Source: Streptomyces sp. NBC_01451 (lineage in GTDB: Bacteria > Actinomycetota > Actinomycetes > Streptomycetales > Streptomycetaceae). Taken from it: a stretch of DNA of 64,000 bases. Where the stretch lies: positions 1,488,001 to 1,552,000 of the forward strand of contig NZ_CP109479.1 in NCBI RefSeq assembly GCF_036227485.1, given 5' to 3'. The first letter of the stretch is position 1. Every line of letters begins with the position of its first letter. Of the stretch, positions 17,371-24,879 are shown piece after piece. The position numbers were made by a program, and so were the translations under genes. The notes under the pieces are model-generated. The model ran no database searches and was not told the origin of the DNA. It saw only the letters and a program-made list of their open reading frames with translations.

Positions 17371-17690
17371 CCGTTTACCCCCAGGCAGGTTCTGCGCCGT
17401 CGTGACCCGGACATTCGGCCGGCCGGGAGGTCAGTCGGCCGGCCGTCCCCGCTGCTCGCCCCGAACGGCCGCCCCTGCCCCACACCCCGGGCGCACGACA
17501 CCCCACGCGCACCGCTGCCACCACCCGCACTCCCCCTGAACCGACCCGCCGCCCCACCCCGCGCCGGCTCCCGCCCGGCCTCCGCCGCGTCCAACTCGCC
17601 ATGGAACAAAGGCAACCGGGCCGCGTCGAACCCCGGTCGGCAGGGTTGACGCAGCCATGCAAACAGGTCCACCTTGGATCGCACCCGGTA
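17371..17690. other. Gene-free stretch upstream of the chitosanase
   Basis: About 320 bases with no convincing gene on either strand. The middle is CCGC-rich low-complexity sequence. A TTGACG hexamer lies near 17646 and may be a -35 element of the chitosanase promoter; I could not match a good -10. Confidence 0.5.
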
Positions 17691-17703
17691 AGGAAACTTT
17701 CCT
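17691..17703. promoter_or_regulatory. Palindrome AGGAAACTTTCCT, chitosanase-type operator
   Basis: Palindrome with 6-base arms and one central base, 21 bases before the GTG of the chitosanase and just ahead of its AAGGG ribosome-binding site. From memory it fits the consensus RGAAASTTTCYT of the operator bound by CsnR, the ROK-family chitosanase repressor of Streptomyces lividans. Position fits repression by roadblock. Confidence 0.7.
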
Positions 17704-17723
17704 AACAGAAGGGTCCCCCCACA

Positions 17724-18419
17724 GTGCGCTCTCGAACACTGACCCTCACCGCGGCCGCCGGCGCGGCCATGCTCGCCACCGCCGCGATCCCCTCGTACGC
17801 CTCCGGCACGCCCCGGCCCGCGTCCACCAAGGAGGGCTCGGTCAGCGCGGCCGACCTGCTCGCCAGGGTGACGTCCTGTTCCCAGCTCTCCAACGGCAAG
17901 TACCGGACCGACGAGGAGACCTCGGCCTCGATCCCCGTGTGCGGCAAGAACGGAGCCGTGTTCTGGAAGGCCGACATGGACATCGACTGCGACGGCCAGC
18001 GCACGTCGAAGTGCAACGAGAACACCGACCCCTGGTACCAGGACGACACGGCGTTCCACCAGTCCAACGGCAAGCCGCTCAAGGCCGATTCCCTGCCGTA
18101 CGTCGTCGTGCCCAGCTCCAGCGGCATCTGGAACTACGCCGGCGCCGGCATCAAGGGCGGTGGCGTGGTCGCCGTGATCTACAACAACAAGGTCGAGTAC
18201 GCGGTCGTCGGCGACACCGGACCCACGAAGATCATCGGCGAGGCGTCGTACGCCACCGCTAAGGCACTCGGCATCGATCCCGACCCGGAGAGCGGCGGCA
18301 CCGACTCCGGCGTGACGTACATCCTGTTCAAGAACTCGCAGGTCTCACCCCTGGAGAGCCACAGCGCTGCGGTCTCCCTGGGTGATCGGCTGGCCAAGCA
18401 GTTCATCCGCGACAACTGA
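17724..18419 (+). CDS. Secreted GH75 chitosanase
   Basis: Extracellular endo-chitosanase (231 residues) that cuts beta-1,4-glucosamine chains. A Sec signal ends near residue 27 (PSYASG). The mature protein matches the GH75 (fungal-type chitosanase) family closely: IPVCGKNGAVFWKADMDIDC with the catalytic Asp region, GIKGGGVVAVIYNN, and VEYAVVGDTGPTKIIGEASY with the conserved acid residues. The conserved cysteines suggest disulfides. GTG start. A palindromic operator lies right upstream, so induction by chitosan fragments is likely. A strong terminator follows. Confidence 0.92.
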   Translation: MRSRTLTLTAAAGAAMLATAAIPSYASGTPRPASTKEGSVSAADLLARVTSCSQLSNGKYRTDEETSASIPVCGKNGAVFWKADMDIDCDGQRTSKCNENTDPWYQDDTAFHQSNGKPLKADSLPYVVVPSSSGIWNYAGAGIKGGGVVAVIYNNKVEYAVVGDTGPTKIIGEASYATAKALGIDPDPESGGTDSGVTYILFKNSQVSPLESHSAAVSLGDRLAKQFIRDN

Positions 18420-18446
18420 GCCCGGGCCGACGGGACACCAGGACGA

Positions 18447-18483
18447 CGAGTTGCCTGCCCGGGGGTCCCGGGCAGGCAACTCG
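18447..18483. terminator. Bidirectional terminator, perfect 17-bp stem
   Basis: cgagttgcctgcccggg (18447-18463) and its exact complement (18467-18483) flank a 3-base loop. It lies between the convergent chitosanase and SDR genes. Confidence 0.88.
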
Positions 18484-18496
18484 GGCCGCGCGCAGA

Positions 18497-19198
18497 TCAG
18501 TTGGGCTGCCCTGTCGGCCGTACGACCACGGTGTTGACGTCGACCCCCTCCGGCTGCCGGATCGCCCAGACGATCGAGTCGGCCAGCTGGTCGGCCGTCA
18601 GCAGCCGGCCCGGGGGCAGGCTGCCGTAGCTGTCCCAGAAGGGGGTCTCGACCCGCCCGGGGGCCACCAGCGTCACGCCGACCCCGAACTCCGTGACCTG
18701 GCGGCGGGTGTTCTCGGCGAGGCCGGTCACCGCCCACTTGGTCGCCCCGTAGATGTTGCCCGGCGTGTGGACGAACCCGGCGACGCTGCCGACCAGCACG
18801 ATCCGGCCCCGGGTCTCCTTCAGCGCGTCGATCGAGGCCCTGATGAGCAGCGCGGGCCCGAGGACGTTGGTCAGCACCATCTCCGGCCAGCCCGCCGGGT
18901 CGCCGTCGGCGACCGTGTCGTGGGTGGCGAACCCGGCGTTGGCGACGACCGTGTCCAGCCGCCCGAACTCCTTCAGCGTGGTCTCGACGGCGCCACGGAC
19001 CTGGTCGTACTCGGCAGCGTTGCCGGGAATCGTCAACAGGCCTTCGGGGCGCCCGAGTTCCTCGGCGAAGTCGGTCAGCCGCTGCTCGCCCCGGCCGGTG
19101 ACGGTGACCCGGTGGCCGGCGTCCAGCAGCTGCCGCGCGACGGCCGCGCCGATGCCGCTGGCGCCGCCGGTGACGAGTGCGACGGGTGAGTCGGTCAT
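18497..19198 (-). CDS. Short-chain dehydrogenase/reductase
   Basis: Classical SDR (233 residues) using NAD(P)H. The cofactor motif is TGGASGIG near residue 10, then VVANAGFA, the catalytic Ser in VGSVAG and the pair in YGATKWAVTG (YxxxK). The substrate is unknown. The start at 19198 has an AGGGGG ribosome-binding site; an upstream in-frame ATG at 19234 is less likely. It is close to YdfG-like oxidoreductases. The 154 bases upstream separate it from the methyltransferase gene on the same strand. Confidence 0.92.
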   Translation of the reverse strand: MTDSPVALVTGGASGIGAAVARQLLDAGHRVTVTGRGEQRLTDFAEELGRPEGLLTIPGNAAEYDQVRGAVETTLKEFGRLDTVVANAGFATHDTVADGDPAGWPEMVLTNVLGPALLIRASIDALKETRGRIVLVGSVAGFVHTPGNIYGATKWAVTGLAENTRRQVTEFGVGVTLVAPGRVETPFWDSYGSLPPGRLLTADQLADSIVWAIRQPEGVDVNTVVVRPTGQPN

Positions 19199-19352
19199 GG
19201 TGGTTACCCCCTGTGTGTGCCACGCATGGGCCATGCGCGTCGGTGAACAGCGGGGAGTCCATCACTTGAAGCGCCCTCGAAGTCAAGCCCGGGGCAGGCG
19301 TGTTGGACCTCCCGACCGATCCCGCGGGCAGCACCTCCGCGCACGGCCGCGA

Positions 19353-20291
19353 CTACCCCTGCGGCTTGCTGCCGGTGTACAGGGTGTGCGTGGCCAGGAC
19401 GAAGATGTCGGGCCGGTGGTGCAGGCCCGCCTTGTCGTCGGGGTCGAGGAGACGGTCGAGGGTGGCGCGGTCCTCGGCGTCGAGTTCGTCCGCGAACATC
19501 GTGCGGCGCCGGTCGAAGACGCCGATCACGTACTCGCGGGCCGCGTCCGTGAGCGGGGCGGGCAGGTCGAGCGTGAAGGAGCGGGTGCCGGAGGGGCGCA
19601 GGCCGGCGGCGGTGAGCAGGGCCGGCCAGTCCTCGGTCTCGCGTACGTGGCCGGGCAGGCTGGTGCGCATCTCGGTGAACCAGCCCTGCTCGATCACATC
19701 GAGCCGAGCCTCCAGGCCGGGCCGCCCGAAGCCGAGGTCACGGGGCAGGTTCCGCTCGGGGAGGCCGCCCTCCAGCACGGCGAGCGTGCCGCCCGGGGCG
19801 AGTACGGCGGCGAGTGCGGTGAGCGCGGCCCGCTGGTCGCCGACGTGATGGACGGCCCGGCTCGACCACACCAGGTCGACGGGGTACTCCAACTCGCCCA
19901 GTCCGTCCGGGAGTTCGGCCTCAATGGTGCTGAATCGGTCGGCGGCGCCGCGTCGTTCGGCGTTCTCGCGGGCTCGCGCCAGGAGCGGCGCCGAGCTGTC
20001 CGCCGCGACGACGCGCGCCTCGGGGAACGCCTCCGCGAAGAAGCCCGAGATGATGCCGGGGCCACTGCCCGCGTCGACGATCAGTCCCGGTTCCGGCTGC
20101 TGCCGCCGCAGCCAGGCCAGGGCGTCGGCGTAGAGCGGTGCGAACAGTTCGGCCTGCCCCTCCAGGTGCGGGATCATCTCGGCGAAGTCGACGTCGGCGT
20201 GGTTGTGGTTGTGGTTGTGGTTGTGGGAATGGTTCTGGGCGTGAGCAGGCGCCTGGTCGTGATCATGATCGTGCCGGTGCTGATGGGCCAT
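19353..20291 (-). CDS. Class I SAM methyltransferase with histidine-rich N-terminus
   Basis: Methyltransferase of 312 residues. The SAM-binding motif is LIVDAGSGPGIISG, followed by VVAADSS and the acidic/aromatic region VDLVWSSRAVHHVGDQ. This resembles the UbiE/Methyltransf_25 group. The first 32 residues are unusual: 12 histidines in alternating HD, HN and HS pairs, encoded partly by a 6-bp tandem repeat. Such a head may bind zinc, nickel or cobalt, or may simply be a slippage product. ATG at 20291. It is divergent from the PhyH-like gene with 156 bases between. The substrate is unknown. Confidence 0.85.
   Translation of the reverse strand: MAHQHRHDHDHDQAPAHAQNHSHNHNHNHNHADVDFAEMIPHLEGQAELFAPLYADALAWLRRQQPEPGLIVDAGSGPGIISGFFAEAFPEARVVAADSSAPLLARARENAERRGAADRFSTIEAELPDGLGELEYPVDLVWSSRAVHHVGDQRAALTALAAVLAPGGTLAVLEGGLPERNLPRDLGFGRPGLEARLDVIEQGWFTEMRTSLPGHVRETEDWPALLTAAGLRPSGTRSFTLDLPAPLTDAAREYVIGVFDRRRTMFADELDAEDRATLDRLLDPDDKAGLHHRPDIFVLATHTLYTGSKPQG
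20199..20226. repeat. gtggtt microsatellite inside the methyltransferase gene
   Basis: Four units of gtggtt plus gtgg. On the coding strand this reads as His-Asn pairs in the N-terminal head of the methyltransferase. The 6-base unit keeps the frame, so copy number can vary without breaking the gene. Confidence 0.85.
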
Positions 20292-20447
20292 GGTGGACGA
20301 GCCTCCCGTTGTCGTTGGCACCAGCCTGCTCCGACGCCGCCGACCGGGCCAGTTCTGTTGCCGTTGCGGCAAACGGAGATCTCCTCCACGACCGCCTGCG
20401 GCAAAAACCGGATGCACGGGTCGACCCCGCTCCTGCACGATGTCCCC

Positions 20448-21218
20448 ATGGACGACGAGCTGGTGGAGCGCTTCCTCGAAGACGGGTTCGTGAAGATCGA
20501 GAGCGCCTTCCCGCCACGCGTCGCCGAGCACTGCGCACGGTTGCTCTGGCGGGAGACGGGGTGCGACCCGGACGACCCGGGCACCTGGACGAAGCCCGTG
20601 CACCGGGTGTCCGACATGGCCCAGGGCCCGTTCGCCGCCGCGGTCAACACCCCTGCCCTGCATGAGGCGTTCGACGCGCTGGTGGGCGAGGGCCGCTGGG
20701 CGTCACGCTATTCGCTGGGGAGCTTTCCACTGCGGTTCCCGCACGAGGAGGAACCGGACGACGCGGGCTGGCACATCGAGGGCAGCTATCTCCCCGAGGG
20801 CGCGAACTGGCCGTACACGAACCTCCGCTCCCGGGACCGGTCCCTGCTGATGCTGTTCCTGTTCAGCGAGGTCGGCGAGGCGGACGCCCCGACGCGCATC
20901 CGGGTGGGCTCGCATCTGGACGTACCCCCGCTGCTGGAGCCGTACGGCGAGGAGGGCGTCTCGGGGCTGGAGATCGCTCCGGAACTGGTGGCGGCCTCGG
21001 CACACCGTCCGCTCGCCCGTGCCACCGGCCGCCCCGGCGACGTGTACCTGTGCCACCCGTTCCTGGTCCACGCGGCACAACCGCACCACGGCACCCGACC
21101 CCGCTTCATGGCCCAGCCACCGCTGCATCCGGCGGTGCCGTACGAGCTGGAGCGTGCCGACGGGACGTACTCCCCGGTGGAGATCGCGATCCACCGGGGC
21201 CTGAGCAGAGACGTCTGA
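20448..21218 (+). CDS. Phytanoyl-CoA dioxygenase (PhyH)-like protein
   Basis: Probable Fe(II)/2-oxoglutarate-dependent oxygenase (256 residues). It opens with LVERFLEDGFVKIESAF, typical for PhyH proteins. The first metal ligand is in AGWHIEGSY (His plus acidic residue), the distal ligand in LCHPFLVHAAQPH, with an Arg for 2-oxoglutarate just after (GTRPRFM). Substrate unknown. An alternative start lies 13 codons upstream. The gene is divergent from the His-rich methyltransferase. Confidence 0.85.
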   Translation: MDDELVERFLEDGFVKIESAFPPRVAEHCARLLWRETGCDPDDPGTWTKPVHRVSDMAQGPFAAAVNTPALHEAFDALVGEGRWASRYSLGSFPLRFPHEEEPDDAGWHIEGSYLPEGANWPYTNLRSRDRSLLMLFLFSEVGEADAPTRIRVGSHLDVPPLLEPYGEEGVSGLEIAPELVAASAHRPLARATGRPGDVYLCHPFLVHAAQPHHGTRPRFMAQPPLHPAVPYELERADGTYSPVEIAIHRGLSRDV

Positions 21219-21249
21219 GCGGGCCCGGTGAGGTCGGGAGGCGCACAGC

Positions 21250-21305
21250 GCCCCCCGACAGGGGCGCGGGGAACTGCGCGACCAGCCCCCACCGGGCCCG
21301 CGGCA
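21250..21305 (+). repeat. Interspersed intergenic repeat, copy A
   Basis: Contains aggggcgcggggaactgcgc followed by gaccagccccc and a gggcccgcgg element. Closely similar copies lie at 57792-57840 and 62466-62512. The upstream gcgcccc can pair with ggggcgc to form a hairpin. Here it lies between the convergent PhyH and GH6 genes. I recognise the sequence as a widespread Streptomyces intergenic repeat. Confidence 0.75.
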
Positions 21306-21329
21306 GAAGAACTGCCTGACCGGCGGAGC

Positions 21330-23039
21330 CTAGAGCGCCGGGTAGGCGTTGGCCATGAGCTGCTGGAACTGTGCCGAGAACCAGTGCCCGGAGACCGGCG
21401 CGTTCGGCAGCGCACCGGACATGTTGTTGTTGTTCCGCGGGTTACCGGTGTACGTCGGGTCGCACATCCGGTCGAAGCCCTTGCCCTCGTCGTTCGGGAT
21501 CGCCGAGCTGGAGCCGTCGGACTCGCCCGGAGGCTTCATCCACACGTACGCGTCGATCCCGGTCGCCGGAGCGGCCTTCGGGCGCTCTCCCAGGCCCGCG
21601 CCGGACTGGTTGCACCAGTTGCCGGTCTGGAACCGCCGGTCGTAGCGTCCGCCGTCGACGTAGGTGTCGACGGTGGTCGTCGCACCCGGACCGGTGGGCC
21701 GGGCGGGCCCGCCCCAGCCGTTCCTGGACGTGTCGATCAGCATGCCGATGGTGGACGGGAAGCCGACCGTGACCAGCTGGTTGCGGAATGCCTGCGCGAA
21801 GGAGAGCTCGTCGGTGTACCGGTTCCAGTCCACCCACTTCGACTCGCGGACGGACTTGCCGGCCACGGTGTCGTTGATGGTGAAGTTGTTCTCCTTCAGG
21901 GCGCTGTAGTTCGCCGTGTTGGTGATGAACCCGTGCACGTCGTTCACGGTCGCGCCCTCGGCGGTGGCCGCCTGCTTGAACAGGTCGGCGGAGGCGCCGA
22001 AGTTGTCGTCCCAGCCGATCCAGCCGTGGTGGCCGGCGTCGACGTAGTTGTAGACGTTCGGCACGTCACCGAGCTTGTTGAGCGCGTAGCCGACGCCCTT
22101 GACGTAGTTGCCGTTCGCCTTCATCACGTCACAGGCGGGCGTTGCCGTGACCCGGCTGCCGGTGTTGGTGACGAGGTTGGGCAGCGAGTCGATCTCGACG
22201 GTCGTGACGATACGCAGACCCGCGTACTTGGTGTCCGCGAGGATCGCCGCGATCGGGTCGATGTACTGGGTCTTGTACTTGTCGATCTCCGTCGGGCCGA
22301 GTTCGCCGTTGGAGGCGAGGGCGGCGCAGTCGCGTCCGGGCAGGTTGTAGATGACCAGCTGGACGACGAGTTCGCCGGTGCCCTTCTGCTGGAGGGCCGC
22401 GTCGAGGTGGGCGCGCAGGCCCATCCCGCCGTTGACTCCGTTGATCGCCGCGATCCGGTCCAGCCAGACGCCGGTGGGCTGGTTGGAGACCCGGCTGCCG
22501 CCCGTCTCGGCGGCGGCCTTCGCCGACCACTCCGGGTTCACGTACACCTTGGCGCCGGCGTACGGGTTGTCGACCCTCGTGCCGGTGCCGGGGTCCGGCG
22601 GGTTCGTGGGGTCGGTCCCGCCGTCGACGTTGCAGGTGACGCCGTCGAGGGTGAAGGTGGTCGGGAGCGCGTTGGTGCCGCTGTAGCTGCCGTTGAAGCC
22701 GAAGCTCACCGAACCACCGGTGGCGAGCGTCCCGTTGTAGGTCTCGTTGGCGGCGGTCACGGCGGTGCCGCTCTGGGTGATCTTGGCGTTCCAGCCGCTG
22801 GTGACCTGCTGGTTGCCGGCGTACGACCACTTCACGGCCCAACTCGACTTGGCCGCGCTGTTGTTGGTGACCGTCACGGCGGCGGTGAAGCCGGTGGACC
22901 ACTGGTTCTGCACCGTGTAGGCGACGGTGCAGGGGATCGCCGCGATGCCGACGTCGGCCTGCGCCGCGGCTGCCGCGGCGCCGGTGGCACCGGCGACCAT
23001 CGCCATGGAGGCGAGGATCGCTGTTCTGGTACGGCTCAT
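21330..23039 (-). CDS. Secreted GH6 cellobiohydrolase with N-terminal CBM2
   Basis: Extracellular cellulase (569 residues) that releases cellobiose from cellulose chain ends. Layout: signal peptide (about 1-28), CBM2 (37 to about 136, bounded by Cys37 and the Cys in GVTCNV), a short Pro/Gly/Thr linker, then GH6. The GH6 signatures are VIYNLPGRDCAALASNGEL and IDTSRNGWGGPARPTG; the latter carries a conserved acidic residue. The length of the catalytic domain fits the large bacterial exo-type GH6. It lies 67 bases downstream of the GH5 gene on the same strand and is probably cotranscribed, so it should inherit that gene's control. Confidence 0.95.
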   Translation of the reverse strand: MSRTRTAILASMAMVAGATGAAAAAAQADVGIAAIPCTVAYTVQNQWSTGFTAAVTVTNNSAAKSSWAVKWSYAGNQQVTSGWNAKITQSGTAVTAANETYNGTLATGGSVSFGFNGSYSGTNALPTTFTLDGVTCNVDGGTDPTNPPDPGTGTRVDNPYAGAKVYVNPEWSAKAAAETGGSRVSNQPTGVWLDRIAAINGVNGGMGLRAHLDAALQQKGTGELVVQLVIYNLPGRDCAALASNGELGPTEIDKYKTQYIDPIAAILADTKYAGLRIVTTVEIDSLPNLVTNTGSRVTATPACDVMKANGNYVKGVGYALNKLGDVPNVYNYVDAGHHGWIGWDDNFGASADLFKQAATAEGATVNDVHGFITNTANYSALKENNFTINDTVAGKSVRESKWVDWNRYTDELSFAQAFRNQLVTVGFPSTIGMLIDTSRNGWGGPARPTGPGATTTVDTYVDGGRYDRRFQTGNWCNQSGAGLGERPKAAPATGIDAYVWMKPPGESDGSSSAIPNDEGKGFDRMCDPTYTGNPRNNNNMSGALPNAPVSGHWFSAQFQQLMANAYPAL

Positions 23040-23106
23040 GAGTGCGGGTGTCCTCTCGTTTTCCTGTGGGGTGAGAAGCGCCTTGCTCTGATGGGGAGTT
23101 GGTGCG

Positions 23107-24603
23107 CTAACCGATGGCCCGCAAGTGGTCGCGCAGACCGATTCCGAAGGCGGTGGGTGTGCCGTCGTAACCGGAGATCAGGGACGGGCCGGTGGCGCAG
23201 TTCCAGGTGTTCCAGGTCCAGCCGAGGTAGGACAGGGAGCGGTCGTCGAACCACTTCATGACCCGGTCGACGAAGGAGTGCGCGCAGGTGTTCTCGCCGA
23301 TCTCGCCCGCGACCAGGGGGACCTGGGCGGCGACCGGCGCGAGCGTCGAGTCCCAGCAGCTCTCACTGGAGCACGAGTTGAAGTTGTAGATGTGCCAGGC
23401 GGCGGCGAGATTGCCCGCCGGGTCGGTCGGCCTGTACGTCAGCCACTGGCTGAGGTCGTTGGAGTACGCGAGCCCACCGGCCAGGATCACGTTCTTGGCG
23501 CCGGTGGCCCGGACCGCGTCGATGAGATCCTGCATACCGGCGACCTCGTATCCGATGCCGGGGCAGGTGCCGCCGTCCCGCCAGCAGGTCCAGGCCTGGG
23601 CCGCCGTGGAGGTGGCGCGGTCCGGGTAGGGCTCGTTGAACAGGTCGAACACGACAGCCTGGTCAGCCTTGAAGGTGTTCGCGACCGAGGTCCAGAAGGC
23701 GGGTGAGTACTGCATGTCGGGCATCGGCTTCTGGCAGCTGGCGTGCACGTCGGAGCAGCCGGCCGAGTTGCCCGTGTACAGGCCCCAGGACCAGTGCAGT
23801 TCGACCATCGGTGTCATGCCGTGCGCCTTCACCTTCGCCACCAGGTCCTTGACGGCGGCGATGTAGTTGGCGCCCGCGTACTCGGGTTTGATGTTGGACA
23901 GGCCGAGCCAGCACTCCTCGTTCAGCGGGATGCGTACGGTGTTGACCTTCCAGTCGGCGATCGCCCCGACCGAGGCGTCGTCGACCGGTCCGTCCCAGAT
24001 GCCGTTGCCCTGGACGCACGCGAACTCGCCGCCGGAGCGGTTGACGCCGAGCAGTCGCCGGGTGGCGCCGCCGGAGTCGACGAGCTTGTTGCCGGACACG
24101 TGCAGGGCGGGTGCTCCGGCCTCGGGGGCCGGCGGAACGGTGGGCGACGGAGTCGGGGTCGGTGTCGGGGTCGGGCTCGACTCCGAGTCCACGTTGCACG
24201 TCGTCCCGTTGAGCTTGAACGACGCCGGTACGGGATTGCTCCCGGACCGCGAGGCGATGAACCCCGCGCTGACGCTCGCGCCCGTGCCCAGCGAGCCGTT
24301 GTAGCTCTCGTTGGCCGCGGTGACGGTGGTGCCGGACTGGGACCACTTGGCGTTCCAGCCCTGGGTGAGCTTCTGACCTGCGCCGAAGTCGAAGGCCAGA
24401 CTCCAACTGCTGAGCGCCGCCTGGTTGTTCGTGATCCGGACGGAGCCCTGGAAGCCGGCGTCCCACGCACTGGTGACCGAGTACTCCACCGTGCACGCGG
24501 GGGTGGCTCCCGACGCCGTGAGGACCGGTGCGACCGCGGTGCCCAGAAGGGCGACGGCAGCGCCGAGCACGACTAAAAGACCTGAACGCGGAGGGTGTCG
24601 CAT
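23107..24603 (-). CDS. Secreted GH5 endoglucanase with N-terminal CBM2
   Basis: Extracellular endo-beta-1,4-glucanase (498 residues). Layout: signal peptide (about 1-34), CBM2 (37 to about 137), Pro/Thr linker, GH5 from about 165. Catalytic residues are the acid/base Glu in FDLFNEPYPD and the nucleophile Glu in VAGEIGENTC; RIPLNEECW is also typical. ATG 24603 has an AAGGAG ribosome-binding site. Codon 10, in the signal peptide, is TTA, the rare leucine codon read only by the bldA tRNA in Streptomyces. It is first in an operon with GH6 and divergent from GH48. An imperfect CebR-type box lies 48-61 bases upstream. Confidence 0.95.
   Translation of the reverse strand: MRHPPRSGLLVVLGAAVALLGTAVAPVLTASGATPACTVEYSVTSAWDAGFQGSVRITNNQAALSSWSLAFDFGAGQKLTQGWNAKWSQSGTTVTAANESYNGSLGTGASVSAGFIASRSGSNPVPASFKLNGTTCNVDSESSPTPTPTPTPSPTVPPAPEAGAPALHVSGNKLVDSGGATRRLLGVNRSGGEFACVQGNGIWDGPVDDASVGAIADWKVNTVRIPLNEECWLGLSNIKPEYAGANYIAAVKDLVAKVKAHGMTPMVELHWSWGLYTGNSAGCSDVHASCQKPMPDMQYSPAFWTSVANTFKADQAVVFDLFNEPYPDRATSTAAQAWTCWRDGGTCPGIGYEVAGMQDLIDAVRATGAKNVILAGGLAYSNDLSQWLTYRPTDPAGNLAAAWHIYNFNSCSSESCWDSTLAPVAAQVPLVAGEIGENTCAHSFVDRVMKWFDDRSLSYLGWTWNTWNCATGPSLISGYDGTPTAFGIGLRDHLRAIG
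24574..24576 (-). other. TTA (bldA-type) codon in the GH5 gene
   Basis: Codon 10 of the GH5 endoglucanase is TTA. I checked the TTA/TAA triplets I could find in the window against the reading frames, and this is the only in-frame leucine TTA seen. The strong ribosome-binding site and the signal-peptide charge pattern place the start upstream of it, so it is translated. Confidence 0.85.
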
Positions 24604-24650
24604 GAGCGACTCCTTGCAGATCGGGCACGCCGCTCGGACGCGTCGACTGA

Positions 24651-24664
24651 CGGAATCGCTCCCA
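24651..24664 (-). promoter_or_regulatory. Imperfect CebR-type box upstream of GH5
   Basis: On the minus strand it reads TGGGAGCGATTCCG, matching 11 of 14 bases of TGGGAGCGCTCCCA. It lies 48-61 bases before the GH5 start, next to a TTGACA hexamer. Confidence 0.6.
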
Positions 24665-24765
24665 CTGGTGTCAACGAAGTTAGCGCCAAGTGACGGCAAA
24701 GGACAGAGGGGTTGACGTGTTTCCATCAGATGTCGTCGTCGAATCAATTCGAGTCTTCAAACACC

Positions 24766-24794
24766 TTGACCCTTGACACGCCTGTCCTCAATAT
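24766..24794 (+). promoter_or_regulatory. Putative promoter of the GH48 gene
   Basis: TTGACC (24766-24771) and CAATAT (24789-24794) are separated by exactly 17 bases, a vegetative-type promoter pattern. The -10 element abuts the CebR palindrome that starts at 24794. Confidence 0.55.
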
Positions 24795-24807
24795 GGGAGC
24801 GCTCCCA
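24794..24807. promoter_or_regulatory. Perfect CebR-type operator TGGGAGCGCTCCCA
   Basis: Exact 14-bp palindrome known as the binding site of CebR, the cellobiose-responsive LacI-type repressor of Streptomyces cellulose-use genes. It lies 73 bases before the GH48 start and overlaps the end of the proposed -10, where a bound repressor would block initiation. No cebR gene is in the window. Confidence 0.92.
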
Positions 24808-24879
24808 CTGGTTCAAGGCTTGTTGCTCCTCCCCACATCTCCACGAGCACCTCCGAGCCCGCTAGGAGGAACCAGCACC

